Shown here one piece after another: positions 26,676 to 41,600 of a stretch of 64,000 bases of DNA (the stretch's first letter is position 1; each line of letters starts with the position of its first letter). The notes beneath the pieces were generated by a model. It was not told the origin of the DNA and did no database searches. It saw only the letters and a program-made list of their open reading frames with translations. This DNA is from Opisthocomus hoazin (taxonomy: Eukaryota; Chordata; Aves; Opisthocomiformes; Opisthocomidae). Location of the stretch: contig NC_134421.1 in the NCBI RefSeq assembly GCF_030867145.1, forward strand, positions 23,815,979-23,879,978, given 5' to 3'. The translations under genes were made by a program, and so were the position numbers.

Positions 26676-29600
26676 GTTAGGAAAGAACATTTTAATTTTG
26701 TGGTAAATCGGAATTACTAGAAAAGATTTGCTCTGTTCCAAGTCACGGTATGAAAGGAAAGCTGGGTAAAGCAAGTGTTATTTAACACTAAATAATTTCA
26801 TTTCCATGACTTCACTAGACTTACATATCAGCTATTCAGAAAATAGTCCCAAAGAGAGTCTTTAATTTAAACTGTCTGATGTTCTTTTGGCAGTTGCAGT
26901 GAAACCAAGAGATTTGTTCTCCAGAAGACTTGGACTTAGTTTCAAATGAAAGAAAAGGGGGGAGGTGGATTGGTTTTTTTTTAAGGTGGACTTTAATGCA
27001 AGTTATTCAGTTACTGTCGAACAAATAGTATTTTTTCTGGAAATGATTATAACCAACTATTGTACTTCTTTCAAAAAAGCCTTCTACCTTTTAAATTGCA
27101 GGAAATATTCTCTGTCCACAAAAGCTAACACGCAGTGAAATTGAGAAATACCATGTGTCTTTCTGAAAGCAATTTTTTTCATAAAATTCAGTGGAATTAA
27201 ACATGTTAGAAATAATTTTCCCAAACTCAATCCTTTGCCTCAAGCTATAACTCAGATATATTCTCAGAAAAGGGCATAATGGAAATACAAATAAATAAAT
27301 TTTGATTTGACATAGCAAAACAAAACTCTCTTTGACTGACTGGAGACAGAAACACTTTCAGATAAGTCTTCATAAGTTTCTTCAGGAAATGAGTTCTAGA
27401 AATGGTGTTTACTGAAAGGTAAATAGTGCTAAGAAAAGTGCTGACCCCTATTTAAATTTTCTTTCAAAGTCAATTGCTTTTTCTTTTCACTGTCTCTAGG
27501 TCTGGAAAAAGTGCCAAAAGACCTTCCTCCCGACACAACTCTGCTGGACTTGCAGAACAACAAAATCACTGAAATTAAAGAAGGAGATTTCAAGAACTTG
27601 AAGAATCTTCATGTAAGTGTATAAGTGAACTAGCATTTGCCAAAAAAAATGGGGAGAAAATGTGGTTTTGGCCTGGTACTCAGCTTTTTAAGGAAAACTG
27701 ATGAAATACTCTGTGATCTTCCTCCACCAGCTCAGCCTATTTATTTCCTTTCCCATTCCTCTCCTACAAACTCTCTTTTCATACCACAGACGTTTCTCAT
27801 CTCTTTTCAGTTCTTCATACCTGTCTCCTGTCCATTCAGTCTCCTGATCTCCATCACAACTTCTCTCACCTACATATTTATGTTTTCAGTCCCTTTGACA
27901 CAGTGACTTGAATATTTCTGTTTAAAAAGCAGATCCATCTCAACCCTGCCACCTCACTCATCACGGTATTCCTTCCCCTCCCACCTCTGAGCTCACATAG
28001 ATTTGAATATACTATGTTTGTCAGTGGTTTTTCTGTACTAATTTTAGTTCAAAAATCTTTTCACATCAATGTTCTGTCCCCTACATTACAATGAAATTGT
28101 GGTTTTGCATTAACTTTCTCCTAGCAAAGCTCCATCCTCATCCCCGTTTACCTGCCAGTCTCATCCAACACTGCTGTCTGTTTTCCTCTTTGCTGTAATA
28201 TTTTCCTTCTCTGGTTTCTGTGACTGCCCTTTTTTCTGGTTCACTTCTTCTTTTCCAAGTTTCCATCAGACAACTACCTTCCTCTGTTTCCAAATTGTTT
28301 TTTCTCTGTCTGAGGTCCTCCTCCCTTATTTCTATACTTTTTATGAACATTTTAAAATTCATACCTCGTAGTCTTGCCTCAATTTTGTTGAAATATCTTC
28401 TTCTTTCCACATCAGAAAAAGGCTATTACTTCTCTGCTTCCGAAAATAATACCCCAACATAGACATATTTCTGCAAATATTATTTTTATATCCTTTCACC
28501 AACACAATTTATTCTGTGTATAATTCCATTTGATCCTTTTTGATTATAACCAATATAAACTACTTGGCTTTGCTTTCATGGCTCTTCACAGCCTCTTTCT
28601 AGTCTTTTCATTCACAACCAAGAAACTGACTCTCACCTTTTATCCATTCATGATGCCAGTGCCATCACACAACCACTATTTCAAACAAGAATCTGCATTC
28701 AGCCATTCAGACTTGGAAAAAAAATGGCTATAAACATTTATTTCCTTAATTACTTCTAAATTCCCTCTTAAATTTTTGTTTTAATATAACATCAAGAAGA
28801 AATATTTTAAAAAATTTCTAGGAATAGGCAAAATGCCAGTCTGTCCATAGTGGAAGGAGCTGCACGAGTAAATCATGATGAGGTTCATGTCATCTAATTC
28901 TAACACAGGTGTCTATACTTGAGCTATTCATGTAGATAACCTTTACAGTCAAGAAAGAGAAGTAGGTGCTTCTGCACCACATTTCATCTGGCTTGGTTTT
29001 AGAATGAGATGACTTGTGCCCCAGAATTTTTTTGCAATTCCTCTGTCTGGCTACTGAACAGATTCGACCCCCTAATTCCTGTCCACTTGTTTCGGCGTTC
29101 TTCCACCTTGGAGTGGAGTCCTATGTTTTCAGTGAATATTATCTGCAAGGTGCTAAGAGAAAAGCCTTTTCAGTGGAATTAATCTTTTTGCAATCCTTCT
29201 TCATATCATCTAATTCTAACACAGGTGTCTATACTTGAGCTATTCATGTAGAAAACCTTTACAGTCAAGAAAGAGAAGTAGGTGCTTCTGCACCACATTT
29301 CATCTGGGTTGGTTTTAGAATGAGATGACTTGTGCCCCAGAAATTTCTTCCTAATTACTGTAAACATCAGCAACCATAGGTGTAATAGTTTTAGAAGAGA
29401 TTTTCATGAACAAATTGGGTAGAACCTAAAGTTCAACTTTTACTAAAAAACAGATGAAGGAGAAAAGAATGGATGTACCTATAACTTGCCTGTGGCTTCT
29501 GTTTCTGCACAAACATAACTGCTTATGTCCTAAGTACACAATACACAGAAATGGAAATGAAAGAGAAATTAGTACCTACAAAAATTTTTTTTGTATCAGA

Positions 29601-32600
29601 AAATTTTCCTGAGTAGGGAAAAGGGCAGTTAAAACTTGCAGCTGTGGAAATACGTCAAGCAATTGGAAAAGGATGCAACTAAGGGAATATTTATCTGTAA
29701 AAAATAGATGACTGCCAGAAAACACCAGAGTCAACAGTTCTGGTGTGCTTGGTATTTTCATAATTTTTAATTTATCTGGGAAAAAGTGGCTAAAGTATTC
29801 CTGTTGTACTATAAAAACTCAGTAAGAATTCACACTATTTAAAAATGAAAGATGAGATATATTTTTTACCAAAGAATTTGGGAGAATAGGGGAAAAAACT
29901 GAAGACAGACTTTTTTTAGAGCTGAGGACTGAGTTTTGTGGTTTCAGAAAACTGTCTGATACTATGTAAAAGCTTTGCTTATGATTTAGACCTGTGGCAA
30001 AATAATCAGTGAGGTGCAGTTGGAAAAGCCAGGGAAAAAATGTATGAAACTGCCAGAATTTTCCAGGCAGACTGACACTTCTGGATAGAGTACAGTACTT
30101 TGATCCCATGGACACAATAAAGAATCCAAAATACTACATGAGTAAGCCCTCTTGCAGAGTGAAGGAGGAGTCTACAAAAACAGCACATGGAGTTGCATGC
30201 TGTGTGGCAAAGCCAAAGAAAACCAGCATAATGCCTGGCACTTGGAAAAAGAGGTGAAAGAAAATACTGTGTATTAGATCACTAGAACAGCACAAACAAC
30301 AGAATAGTGACTACATGCTTTTCCACCAGGAATTTTTCAATGGCACAGTGTTAGTACAGCAAAAGATGAATGTGCTGTTGGCCTGAAATCTAATGGAACG
30401 TTGCTTAATTTAAGCTGGCAGAAATATGCAAAGCCATGGTTGTGCATACAACAGTGCTAAACCCAGTTCTATTTATACTGAAAGAAAAGACCTGCACAAA
30501 AGAGAGAAAAGATTTAAATTTGGAGTTAAGGTTATGACCATATCCACACTAAGGGATGATTATCAACACTAACTGTATAGACAAATAAACTGAAACACTC
30601 TTTGTAGTAATATCAAGTGGGAAAAATAAAGTATTGCATTCGAAAAGTTTCATGCACTCTTTTTTTTTTTGAATCAAAAGAAGTCTCCCTATGGAAGGAC
30701 AAGACCCCAGATTAACTGAGGAAAAGTCGAAGAACATCTTCCAGGGGTACAGAAAAGCTCCAAACAGATCAAAATAATATTAATGAAGGAAAACAATCTT
30801 CTGCTGACTCATTACAGCTTCAGTTCCCTTTTCCCAGGATAATTAAGGGAGAAGTTATGTAAACATAATGCCCTGCAAATCACAGAATGAAGAATCAGTG
30901 ACCACTGCCATACTGTAAAAAATCAAAGGCAGATATCTCTGGTTTCTACCTCTGAACTCAATTCCCACTATCCTCAATGGCTGACACTCTTAGCAGGACT
31001 GAGAGATACCATTTTTTAAATTTTCTGTTTCCACTTGGTGCAAATGTAGGGTTCTAACAAATATTCTGAGAAAAAAAGAAGTTAATCTTTCTGAAATGGA
31101 GCACCCTTTCAGAGAGTTGTCATTTCCTCAGACTCTCCTTTGAATTATGCTTAAGATACAATGAGATTTTCCACTGAAACAAGTGCAACACACAACAGGC
31201 ATGTAAAACATTTTTAATGTGCAGTGGGTAAAGATCTTTTCATGTGAGGAAAACAACAGAAGAAAATACTTTGAGGGCCTTAAAATTCTGGAAAAAGTCA
31301 GCATACAAAGCTAATGAAAAAGGAAATCTTATGGAATAAAATAAATGAGTAAATTGTGATAAAATGAATGACCAAAACGCTTGCCTCAGTAGACAAGGAC
31401 AGGGTGGAAAGATTCTCTAGAAGTCTAGAGCATTAGGATTATTTTTTCTTGGAGCAGGAAAATGTAGAGCCAGCTGCTCCATGGTCATCTATGCAAGTCA
31501 TGTTACACAGTGCTGTCGTTACACAATGCTTATCAGTGAGAACTCAAGCTCCATGCAAACTAGATCTGCAGCAGACTCCTTGGCTTTGCAAGATTATTCA
31601 ACAAGGCGCTGTGGATGTGGTCAAACTGCTTTCCACAGTCATCTTTCATTTATACTGACTGGCTGTTGTTTCAATGCCTTTCCATCTCCTTCCCTCACAG
31701 TTCATTCATCTCTCTCCTCTTGTTTCTATGTCATCCCTTTTTCTTTGCCTTTCTCAGCTGTTTCCACTTGATCCTAACCCTACCAAAAACTCTAAATAAC
31801 AACAAATAAAAAATACTTGCACCATCATGTTTTTTTATACCTTTATCCTTTTCCTGCCTTAACTGTAGATCAGGGATTCTTTAAGAGACATAACATCTGG
31901 AATTCTGTTCAGAGACCTCCTTGGATTGAAGGGCTCTTGTTTCCTTGAAGTTTACCAGTGTTTATGGTTTTTTAAAAGAATTTAATGATGAATGCTTATT
32001 TTGTAGAATTCTGTCTCCTGGTATAATACGAGAAGAAAGTCATATTCTATTTTATATTTTAGATGTTATTTTTTTTTTTTCTTTTTGCTAAGTGTACATC
32101 CACTTGTAGTAATGTGGCAGAAAAGCTGGACTATATGTCCAGGTTATGAGTATGACTTCATAACCAAAGCCATAAGTCAAACAAAAAGGACCGAATTTAT
32201 CATTATTTTTATTTGGACGCCTGACTCCCGAGCTGAAAATTCTTAAGGTATTACTGTTCCTAGCAGAACCGTAATAAAAAACAGGTAATAATGTAATACA
32301 TAACTCAGGAAATTAAAGAAATTCCGTTGGGTCAGCAGATTGACTTTTCAGTTTAAACCCTGAAGGACACATACATCATTAAATATTTGATGTTAGGTAA
32401 GAGTACCATCCCCAGCTGGCAAAACAGATGTATCATCACTTATTATGTCTGATAACAATTTGCGAATCATTTGACAGTTCTGATTTTAGCAAGGCTCTCA
32501 CTTCAAATTATTCTAAACCAAAAAGAAGAGGAATAGGGGTGAAAACTCCTCCGAACAGTTCTCTGAGATTCTCACACAATGAAATCACACCAAAAAATAC

Positions 32601-35600
32601 AACTCCCTGCTCCTCATCCCCAGACAGGGCAAAAATTGTAACTGTTGGTAACCCCAGGAAAAACAACTCTATACTAGTTCCCGTATGATTGCCACACACT
32701 CCCTCTACGGTTTGTCAGGACGTATTTTGACAAAAGCCTGCCAAGAAGTGTTCCAAAATTTTCCTGAATTGTGAATCCTCCTTTTTGTTTTGGGAATAAA
32801 TATTTGAGGTAGAAACCAGGCCAGAGGGAGCTAAATGGCCAGACTCCCACTGACTTCAACTAAGCCAGCATCTATTCCTGTCATACAGTGATTTTTTTTG
32901 CTGTTTTTCTTTGCTATGCTAATATCAGAGGTGTTTCAGTAAAAAGTAAGCCATCTTTGGAGCAAAGCCTGGATTTTTTTTCTCCTCTGAGCACTGCTTA
33001 AACTGCTGGTCATGATAAGGTTGTCCACAGGTATTACCAGAGTGCCATATCATAATAGAGGCAATTTTTACAGTGCAATGTTTACATGCTATATATGACA
33101 AGGGAAAAAATTTTATCTTGGAGAAATGAGGAAGGAAGATAATTTTACTCATATCCATAGGAAATTGCTATGAACTCTCTAAGTCTAAGTGATGACTTTA
33201 ATATTTGATGTAATTGTGCCTCTTTATTTGCTTTTTCTTTCTTGCCTCTCTTCTTACCTATGACTAAGTATCTTAACACCCATATCAAACCATGATGAAA
33301 GCTGTGCATTGGTGCACTCAGCCATTTGTATTGGGAATTGGTGATATGCTTTTATTGTTTTTTTGGGACATGCACACACACATTTGTTTTAAAAGAAATA
33401 TCTTTTCCTCCACCAATAATGGGAGTGTGGAAGAAGATAGATTTTTAAGAAAAAATTTCAATTCCCGTGGCTCTGTTCTAGGCTGTCACATTTCTTCAAT
33501 CAGACAAATCATTTCATACTAGCAGCATCTGAAGTGCTATCTGTGGCCAAGGGCTCCAGCACTTTCAGCACTTTCAGGTTGACCCTTATTTTTCCCTGCA
33601 AGTACTTCTTACCCTGTAGAAAATTTTTATATGTCCTTTGACAAGGTGAATATAATGCCCCATCATGCCATCTGGGCTTTATTCAGGTTAGTTAGTCCAT
33701 GCGGCATGTTTTTGCCTGACATCCCTTCCTCAATAGCACTGCCTGCAGATGTTTTCCCTAGGTTTTTCTCCTCTAGTTCCTGTTTTCACTGACCTCTAAA
33801 TTCCCCTGAGTTTTTAATTTCATTTTATTTTGTTTTTCTTTAACTTTTGTTACATGCAAACCATATGGGGCACATTCTGAGGAAAATAAACAGCATTGCT
33901 CCAAGGCTAATAACTTAGTTCTTGAAGTCTTGCATATAATACAGCTATTGTGAAGTGGGAAAGGAACCCAGGTGTATGGCTTGCCAGGTGCTGTGCTGGT
34001 GTGTTATCCTCATCATTTGCTGTCGCTCTGGGAGACAGTAAAACATCTCTTGCAAATTCTGATGTGTGGGTTTATTTTTTTCTTTTTTACAGCTGCACAA
34101 CAGTGTGGAAAAAATATTGCAGGTTTAAAATAGTGGGAGTAGGGACTTGCAGAGCAGGGTGTATACAGGAAATGATTTCTGGTACAAAAAAGTTGAAAAC
34201 TACAGGCTTGTGATACCTTCCCACCTTATACCACCATACAGATGTTCCCACTGTGAAAGCAGTATTTTTAAACATACCATCATTTCTAAGTGACTTTCTG
34301 AATATTTGAATAAAAACTCAGTTCTGTGTGTTTCCCCAAGATAACACGATCATACTCAGGAGAAAGCACTGGCAAAGCGGAACTGATTAATCCTAGATAC
34401 CTAGATAATTTCTGGGTTTGGTCAGGGCTGTCAGTTCTGCTCTGAAGAGCTGTAACAATCCTCTTAACATCAGCTACTCAGAGAATATTTAAATTGCAGG
34501 GCCTAGCTGAATGTATAGCTATCTATTTCCAGCAAGAAATATTTCACTCCAGATGATCACCTGTGATAATCACAGCCCAAACACTTTTTATCTGAAAGGC
34601 AACTAAGCTAAAACAAATCAAACAAAAAAGAAAAAAAGATAAGGCAGATTTTTGGCTCTAGTAAATGACCAATTAGTACAAAGTAGGAATCAGGATAAAA
34701 GTTTCAAATGCTGATGAGTCTAAACTCATTGAATGTTGGGTTAGATATCTATGGAAAAGAAAACCATGGTGAAATGAAAAACTGAAAAGAAATGTAATTA
34801 GCAATAGCACATTCAGTCATTTAGTGATTATCACAAAAACAACGAAAAAGACTCATGTGCATAATTCAAGCTGTACCCCTCATAATAACTGGGTTCCTTC
34901 CCATGTCCTAATATTGTGTGGGTGACTGTGTTACACTATGGGCAACATCTACATCTGTGTCAGAAATCTGGCAATGGTGACTCTCAGGAAACCACATCCC
35001 ATGTGTACCCCAGGTATTCTCATGGCAGTTCTTATAGCTCAGGCTCAGATAAAAGAGAGTTGGGGCCATGGCTTCCACTGACCAATATATTTGTTTTCAG
35101 AGAAGCTTATTGTTAGGGAAATACCCTGCTGAACTGTGAGTGACCTTTTCTACCTCCTCTTGCAACTGTGTTATTGCTAGCTAGAACACAAAATTAAAAC
35201 CAGATATGCTCAGCTTTGTGCGTGCTCAGTGAAATCCTGTACAGAGCTCACTGCTTGCTTTGCTCAGGATGATCTGCAAGAGGAGTGGATTAGGGAAAAA
35301 CCACACATCCAGCACCATTTTAAACTACCTGCTCACCTCTCTTTCAGTTTTCATGATAAAGAGGTGCTGTTACAGATGTCAATACGCTTCTTGGAACTGT
35401 TTTAATACTGACTTGATAGTGGAAAGAGCTGAATGCTCAATGTTCCTCCAAGATACAACCTAAAGTATAATTCTGAAAATATTAAAATTTTATTAAAACA
35501 CACTGAATGTTATCTATAGTATATGCAACATAGTAATTTGTGGTTTAGCGGCTGGTGACTTCTGTTTCTGAAAATAGCATGATAGTGTTAGTGAACAAAG

Positions 35601-38600
35601 ATGTTCTATAGTCATTCTCTAGTAATAAATATAAATATTGATATCTATACTTGTACTTTGTACTACATTGTGTAATGTACAGCCCATTCTGCCTCATTCA
35701 CTGCACAAACATGCAACGCTGTAAGTCTGATAAATAGATAGTAAACAGATGGAGTAATAAGATCCTTTCTTACATGTATCATATCTGAAATGCTTTCCAT
35801 TAGTTGCATTGTTATTCTGACAATAATGGGACTTTCTCTCCCTTTTATATCAAGTTAGCTTAATCAAAAAGAGAGTTAGCAATAATGTAAGATTTCAGAG
35901 GAGTACAGAGACCACCTGTCTCAGGTAACATAGCTTTTATTTCCTTCCTGACAGTATAGAAAGCTAATGTGCTTAGAGTTACACTGAGTCTAGATATCAC
36001 AGAACTACATTAAGCACCTATATAGTAGGCAGAATAAATATGATCTATGATCCCTAACTGCAGAACTTAGAGTATGCCGCTTCACATTACTCCCCTTCCA
36101 TACTAAGTTATGCATACCAAAAAAATAGCTTATATCTTTGCAAAAATGAAGTTTTTATCAGACAGAAACCTAATAATTATAGTCTGTAATACTAATAGCA
36201 AAGAGGTGATGATATACATATTTTTATTAAGCTAGGCTGTGCCTTCACTGTATTGAGTCATAGAAATTTTTATCCCTTGAAAAACTGTTTAGGATGGCTG
36301 TGTGATAATGGGTAAGGTGTTAAAGTATCCTCAGAATAAATAATACCAGAAAAGAAAAGCAGGTAAAACTGATAATAATGGTTTTAAGTGAGTGACTTGT
36401 TCTTCACAGCTTTCACGTGGAAGGGTTGTACATATTCTTGGACATACATTATAGATGTTAACAGAAGCTGCAGATACCTCAGCAATGAAATAACACATGC
36501 ATTTGTAATGTAGGCCTTATTTATCTTCAAATGTTTTCAGAAGTTCTTAATCTATTTGTTTTAGTACTGCATTGCATTTTCTTTGGCTCACTAGTTTGGC
36601 CATCAAAAGACACAAGAAAAGAATAATTATTTTTTAATGTTTCATTCGTAAAATAATTTCTCTAGTGGTCACCTGAGATCTCCTTCATTATTACTCCACA
36701 GGCATTGATCCTAGTTAACAACAAAATCAACAAAATAAGCCCACTAGCTTTTGCTCCTCTGAAGAAACTGGAAAGACTTTACCTGTCCAAGAACAACCTG
36801 AAGGAACTCCCAGAAAACATGCCAAAGTCTCTTCAGGAGATACGGGCTCATGAGAACGAGATCTCCAAGTTGAGGAAAGCCGTCTTTAATGGACTGAATC
36901 AAGTCATTGTCTTAGGTACGAGCATGAGAAATTATAACAAAATAAACTCTGTGTTTTTTCAAGATGTTGTTTTTAGTTCAGTCAGTGATTTTATGTAGAA
37001 ATCCAAGAAATGCTCCAATAAATTGTACGTCCAAATTAGCTTTGACCTGAAGGACGTAGGTACTTACACTGCAGCACAGCTCATGACCATGTTTTGTTGG
37101 CAGAACTAGGCACCAATCCAATCAAGAGTACAGGCATTGAAAATGGAGCTTTTCAGGGGATGAAGAGGCTCTCCTACATCCGTATTGCAGACACCAACAT
37201 TACTAGCATCCCCAAAGGTAAGAAATTCAATGGGTATTTCAGAAATTTGCACAGGTATAATATTGTGACTTTTAGTCAGCTGGGAAAAAAAATGATTATG
37301 GAAGACTTTTGAGTCACTCCTTAAAGTATCTATTGCTTGACTACTTTTGGTCTGTTGACTTTTACTGGTTTCAAAAATTTTGTTTTTCTATTATTAGAAG
37401 GTCAACAAGGGGTGCATTGTCAAAACCACACCATTTTGTGTTATTTTGCTTTTCTTGTTTTATAGCTGAAATATAAAGAGGAAGAATGTTTTCATCCTCC
37501 AACCCTGGTTTGTGAGCCTGATCAGCATTATACAGATGTAAACTCATATAGAACTAACTGAAGTGCTACAAACATTAAATCAGCCATCCATCCACAAGTG
37601 CGTGGGTTTGAAGCCAAAAATACTGTTCCTATACAAAACAGAAATATTTGATATTTTTAAAAGTATGTCATTGCAAATTGCAAACAAGAACAACTTCAAT
37701 AAAACCTATTAAAAAACAAAACAAAAAAATATACAAAACCAGAATTGTTCCAATCCAGAGGAAATTATATTCAATTTATTCATGCTTCAGCCAGCAGATT
37801 GTTTTGAAATAGCTAATAAGTTTTTGAAAGTTAATACTAGTTGTTATTTCTTCCTTCCCAGATTTCCCGTTTTGGATGTTCCTTTGAGGAACCTCAGATA
37901 GTTAAAGTATTTGGTTCCAATTTTTTATCCTGATAAACAGAATTTGTGAACTATTATGTGCCCTACATAAAATAACATTACAATAATTTTACCTCGTCTT
38001 TATAACTTCATTTTCTGCTGCTGTTATTTGTTAGATATCTAGGTGCCAAATGTTTGTAGGTTTAGGTATGTGGATAGTCTGGCTAAAATGAAGGCTCTTT
38101 CACTTACACTATTATGTGTGTTTCATTTACATAATAATGAAGGTTAGAATTTGTATCTGGGGTGAATTTCATTTTGCTGTTTTTCAAAAATTAACTGTTG
38201 TATGATGAGCTTAGGAGCTTGGTCTTATTTCATGCCAAACAGACTGTTACTAGCTGTTTTCGGCTTCCCTGATTGTGAAAGTTTCTTGTTTCGTTCAATG
38301 AAGTGTTCTTGGCCGTATCTAGTAAAAATCTGTTTGTTGCTGTAAAAAAGCCTCAGTATAACACAAATCCTTTAAAAAAGATAATCCTGTTCTATCAAAA
38401 GTAATTTGATGGTGTTCTCTCTTTCAGGCCTTCCCCCATCCCTTACTGAACTTCACCTTGATGGCAACAAAATCAGCAAAATTGATGCTGAAGCTCTGTC
38501 TGGACTCACCAACTTGGCGAAGTAAGAATTCATTTCTTCTTTTCACGTAAGATATTCGCTGAAATTGTAACCACCTCACACACAATTAGAAAACATCATT

Positions 38601-41600
38601 CTGGGCTTCATGAGTTTTATCATCACTAAAGCAGCACTTAGCAGGAAGACCTTCTAAGGACTTGTGTACTGACTTAAGAGAAGAAAACATTTTTTTGGTT
38701 TTTTTCCTAACAAAACTTTCCAGCTGTATTTGCTTATGAGTGAGGTATGTAACACAGGACAAGTGTTTCTTTGATTAAAAAAAAAAATCCAGAAGAAAGA
38801 AAGACAAAGAGAGCAATTAGATTTTTTAATTGTGTCATGCTTCTTTCATTGTATTTCCATCTTTGGTTTATGCAGTTTTCTTGGGACACTGCATTGCTTA
38901 TGCAATTTCCTCTAGAAACTGAGGAAAAAAGCACGTGGGAAACAAAACTTCTTGCAACAGAGCTTCCTCTGTTTCTCAAGAAAGGCAAGTCTGCAACGAG
39001 TCCAAGAAAGTGACAAAAAATAATTATACAATATAAACGAAAAAGTGTTGTTTCTTCAGGGTGATTTTACCTTGCTAACTTGTGAATATGTTGCTGCATA
39101 AGTTTCTGTAACTTTAGGAAAATATGAGACTTCCCAAAGATCAGTTATACACATACAGAATTATTTGTGAACTAGTTCACATCAGATAAAATGCTAACAT
39201 AATAAAATGGGCCTTTAATACAAGGTATATTAAAACTATAGTACTTTAAGACTTTTCTATGAAAATAGGAGTGTAATTTATTTAAAACACCATTAATCTG
39301 ATTACTAGATCTAATTCCTGGATCTTTGTCTTGACCATTCTGCTTGTCATAATGAAGGCAGAAAACAGAAGTCAAAGAAAGATTACTGAGCAATAAGAGT
39401 TATATTTACCACTGTTTATAGTAGCTTGGACAGCAGTTTAGTGCAATGAAATATATAGTAACTTAATGTGTATTTTGAATATGGCAATTCTGGCTGAAAA
39501 GTCTTGGAACAGCTTCCTAGAGCTTGTCAAATAAGGCCCTTCAATTCATGTTTGATGGTCCTGTTTGATCACAGATTCATCCCCAGTCAAAAAAAAGTTT
39601 GCTTCTGGAATTTAATGAAAAAACACCCACCATAATTATGCATTGGGGGACTACGAAGCAGTCATTGTTAATGATAGAGGCTTAGTATAAATATAACATC
39701 CTCCGGTGAAAAGATAAAGAAAACTTCCAAAAGCAAAATAAACAAGATTGTAGCTACTGAGGTAGAGGGTAATTTACTTTACGGGGGCGGGAGGTCTGTG
39801 TGTGTCGGAGTGTCAGCTGTCCTGCAAATGACTCAGTTTTTTTGTTTTTTCACATTCATACTTGGAAAACACTACAGGCAACATCACATGGACAATATTG
39901 TTAGAAATCCTTCCTGAGACATAAAGTTTTATGCAGCAAGTGCTGATGGACTACTAAAAATATCTAACCTTGGGCTGCTTCCATTGTGGCTGTACTGTAC
40001 AGCGAAACAAGACACTCTGTTGATCGTGGTGTGGAAATGTGGAACTACTCAGAGCAGGCACCAAGTTTTAAACTGCTCTCTGGCCAGTGCTTAGGCAAGC
40101 AACCTAAGCACAGTCAGAACTCCTCTTTTGCGAAGGTGAAAAATACGGCAGAATACAGATTTGGTGAAAAAGGAGGGCATTAGACATAACAGAGCAGACA
40201 GATAGAGAAAGGAGGAAGCTCCAGGAGAGCTCCAGGAAAGCAGATGGGATAAATCTAAGGGGCAGCACGCCCCTTACATCTCAGAAACAAGCTACTGAAA
40301 AATAGCTTTTATTTACACATCTAAGACTTCAGAAACATCAGTAAGGGGTCAGGCCACTATCCTCCTGGAGCACGTCAACACATGCTAAACAGTCTAATAG
40401 TTGCCCCAAAGCAGAGTTAGGCTTTGAAAAGCAGGTCGTTTTTCTGACTGTGTTAAGGTGCTTTGAACTGTAAAAGATCTTAGCGTAGATCTACTGCTCA
40501 TTCTCTTTCGAATTCTTGAGTTCTAGCAGATCACTAAGATTTGTGCTTTTTAATTGTTTGTTTTCCTTGTATAATTAAGTCTTCCAAAAGTCTTTGTATA
40601 GTGCTGCAGTGGGAAAAAAAAAATCTCATTAATATAAAGCCAACAAAGACTTTGCTGGGTTCATGCAGGAATGAGCTTCACAGGAGGATATACACGTTAC
40701 ACAGCTGATGTTACTAAAGTCTAGATCCTATTATAGTTTGCGGAAAAGGTCTAGCTCCATGCAGAAGTTGCATCAAGGCCTGAGTAACGATGATGTTAAG
40801 CAGCATGACGTTTGCTAAAATGCATATAACAAAAAAGTGAGAATGGACATACAGGGATGTTGGAGGCAAGAGAAGGTGAAGAAACATTTGAGATTTTCTT
40901 AATATTTTAGATATGTTTTTGAAGATGTTCTTCAATGATTTAGAACATTGTGACTAGATCAGCTAAAACACTAGAAATATGTTACCTGTTTACTAATGTA
41001 GAGGGAAATAGTACCTCAATATAGTAAGCAAGAGTGATTTTTCAAATTCTTCCCTTTCCATTCCCATGGGAAAAAAGAAGAGACGCAGACCATATTCTTT
41101 CCTAACACTCTTAATCGCCCTGTATTTTACACACTAATGTTCTCGTATTTCATTTGCAAACACAGGCCCCAGTGACTGAGAGTTTGTTTGCAACACCTTT
41201 ATGAGATTTAATCATATATAATTTCACTGCTTGTGCAAGTTAGATCCACTTTTCTACAGACTCCTCCAGTTTTACTCTTTCCCTAAAAGAGTTTTCCTTC
41301 ATGAGCTAATACTGAGTTGGAGCTTGTCTGTCCTTATGGTGTATAAAGGAATTATTTTTGCCTCAACAGACCAATATGAAAGTCAGACCTGCTTTTTTCA
41401 TGCTGGTCTCCCTAGGTGTGACACACCTTCTTATAGACCTACTTACATAGTGAGCATATATTTAGACATGTGTCAACCAAGAATTTATTTTTTTTTCCCC
41501 AGTCCTTTTATAGGCATTCAGTATAAGCGCCCATTACTGAAGTCCTTAGTAGAAATTCTGTAGATCTGCAGATCTAATTGCTCTGTAGGGTCAAATCCTC

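Larger units (their letters stand above)
11236..27499 (+). other. DCN: DCN intron 2 (16,264 bp)
   Basis: The intron runs from donor GTAAGC to acceptor CTCTAG. This largest intron contains a 41-bp tandem duplication near 17.8 kb, an AT dinucleotide run near 26.0 kb, one CR1 fragment (26.1-26.3 kb) and an ATA microsatellite (26.6 kb). Between these I see no coding exon. Longer open frames near 12.6-13.1, 21.1-22.2 and 23.6 kb resemble nothing known. The GC-richer stretch at 21.1-22.2 kb may be a degenerate mobile element but lacks identifiable ends. Confidence 0.7.
27613..36701 (+). other. DCN: DCN intron 3 (9,089 bp)
   Basis: The intron runs from donor GTAAGT to acceptor CCACAG. It begins with a pyrimidine-rich stretch and then carries a two-copy 145-bp duplication at 28.9-29.3 kb. 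The rest is AT-rich with no recognised gene or mobile element. A second small pyrimidine-rich patch lies at about 31.65-31.77 kb. Confidence 0.7.

Noticed and set aside
26483..26774. Open frames with runs of Asn or Tyr
   Set aside because: Produced by the AAT microsatellite; the flanks show no coding signal.
36705..36998. Open frames extending past DCN exon ends into introns (also at 11236-11279, 37218-37312 and 43163-43210)
   Set aside because: Each crosses a good GT donor, and codon phase with the next exon is exact. The extensions lack any decorin similarity.
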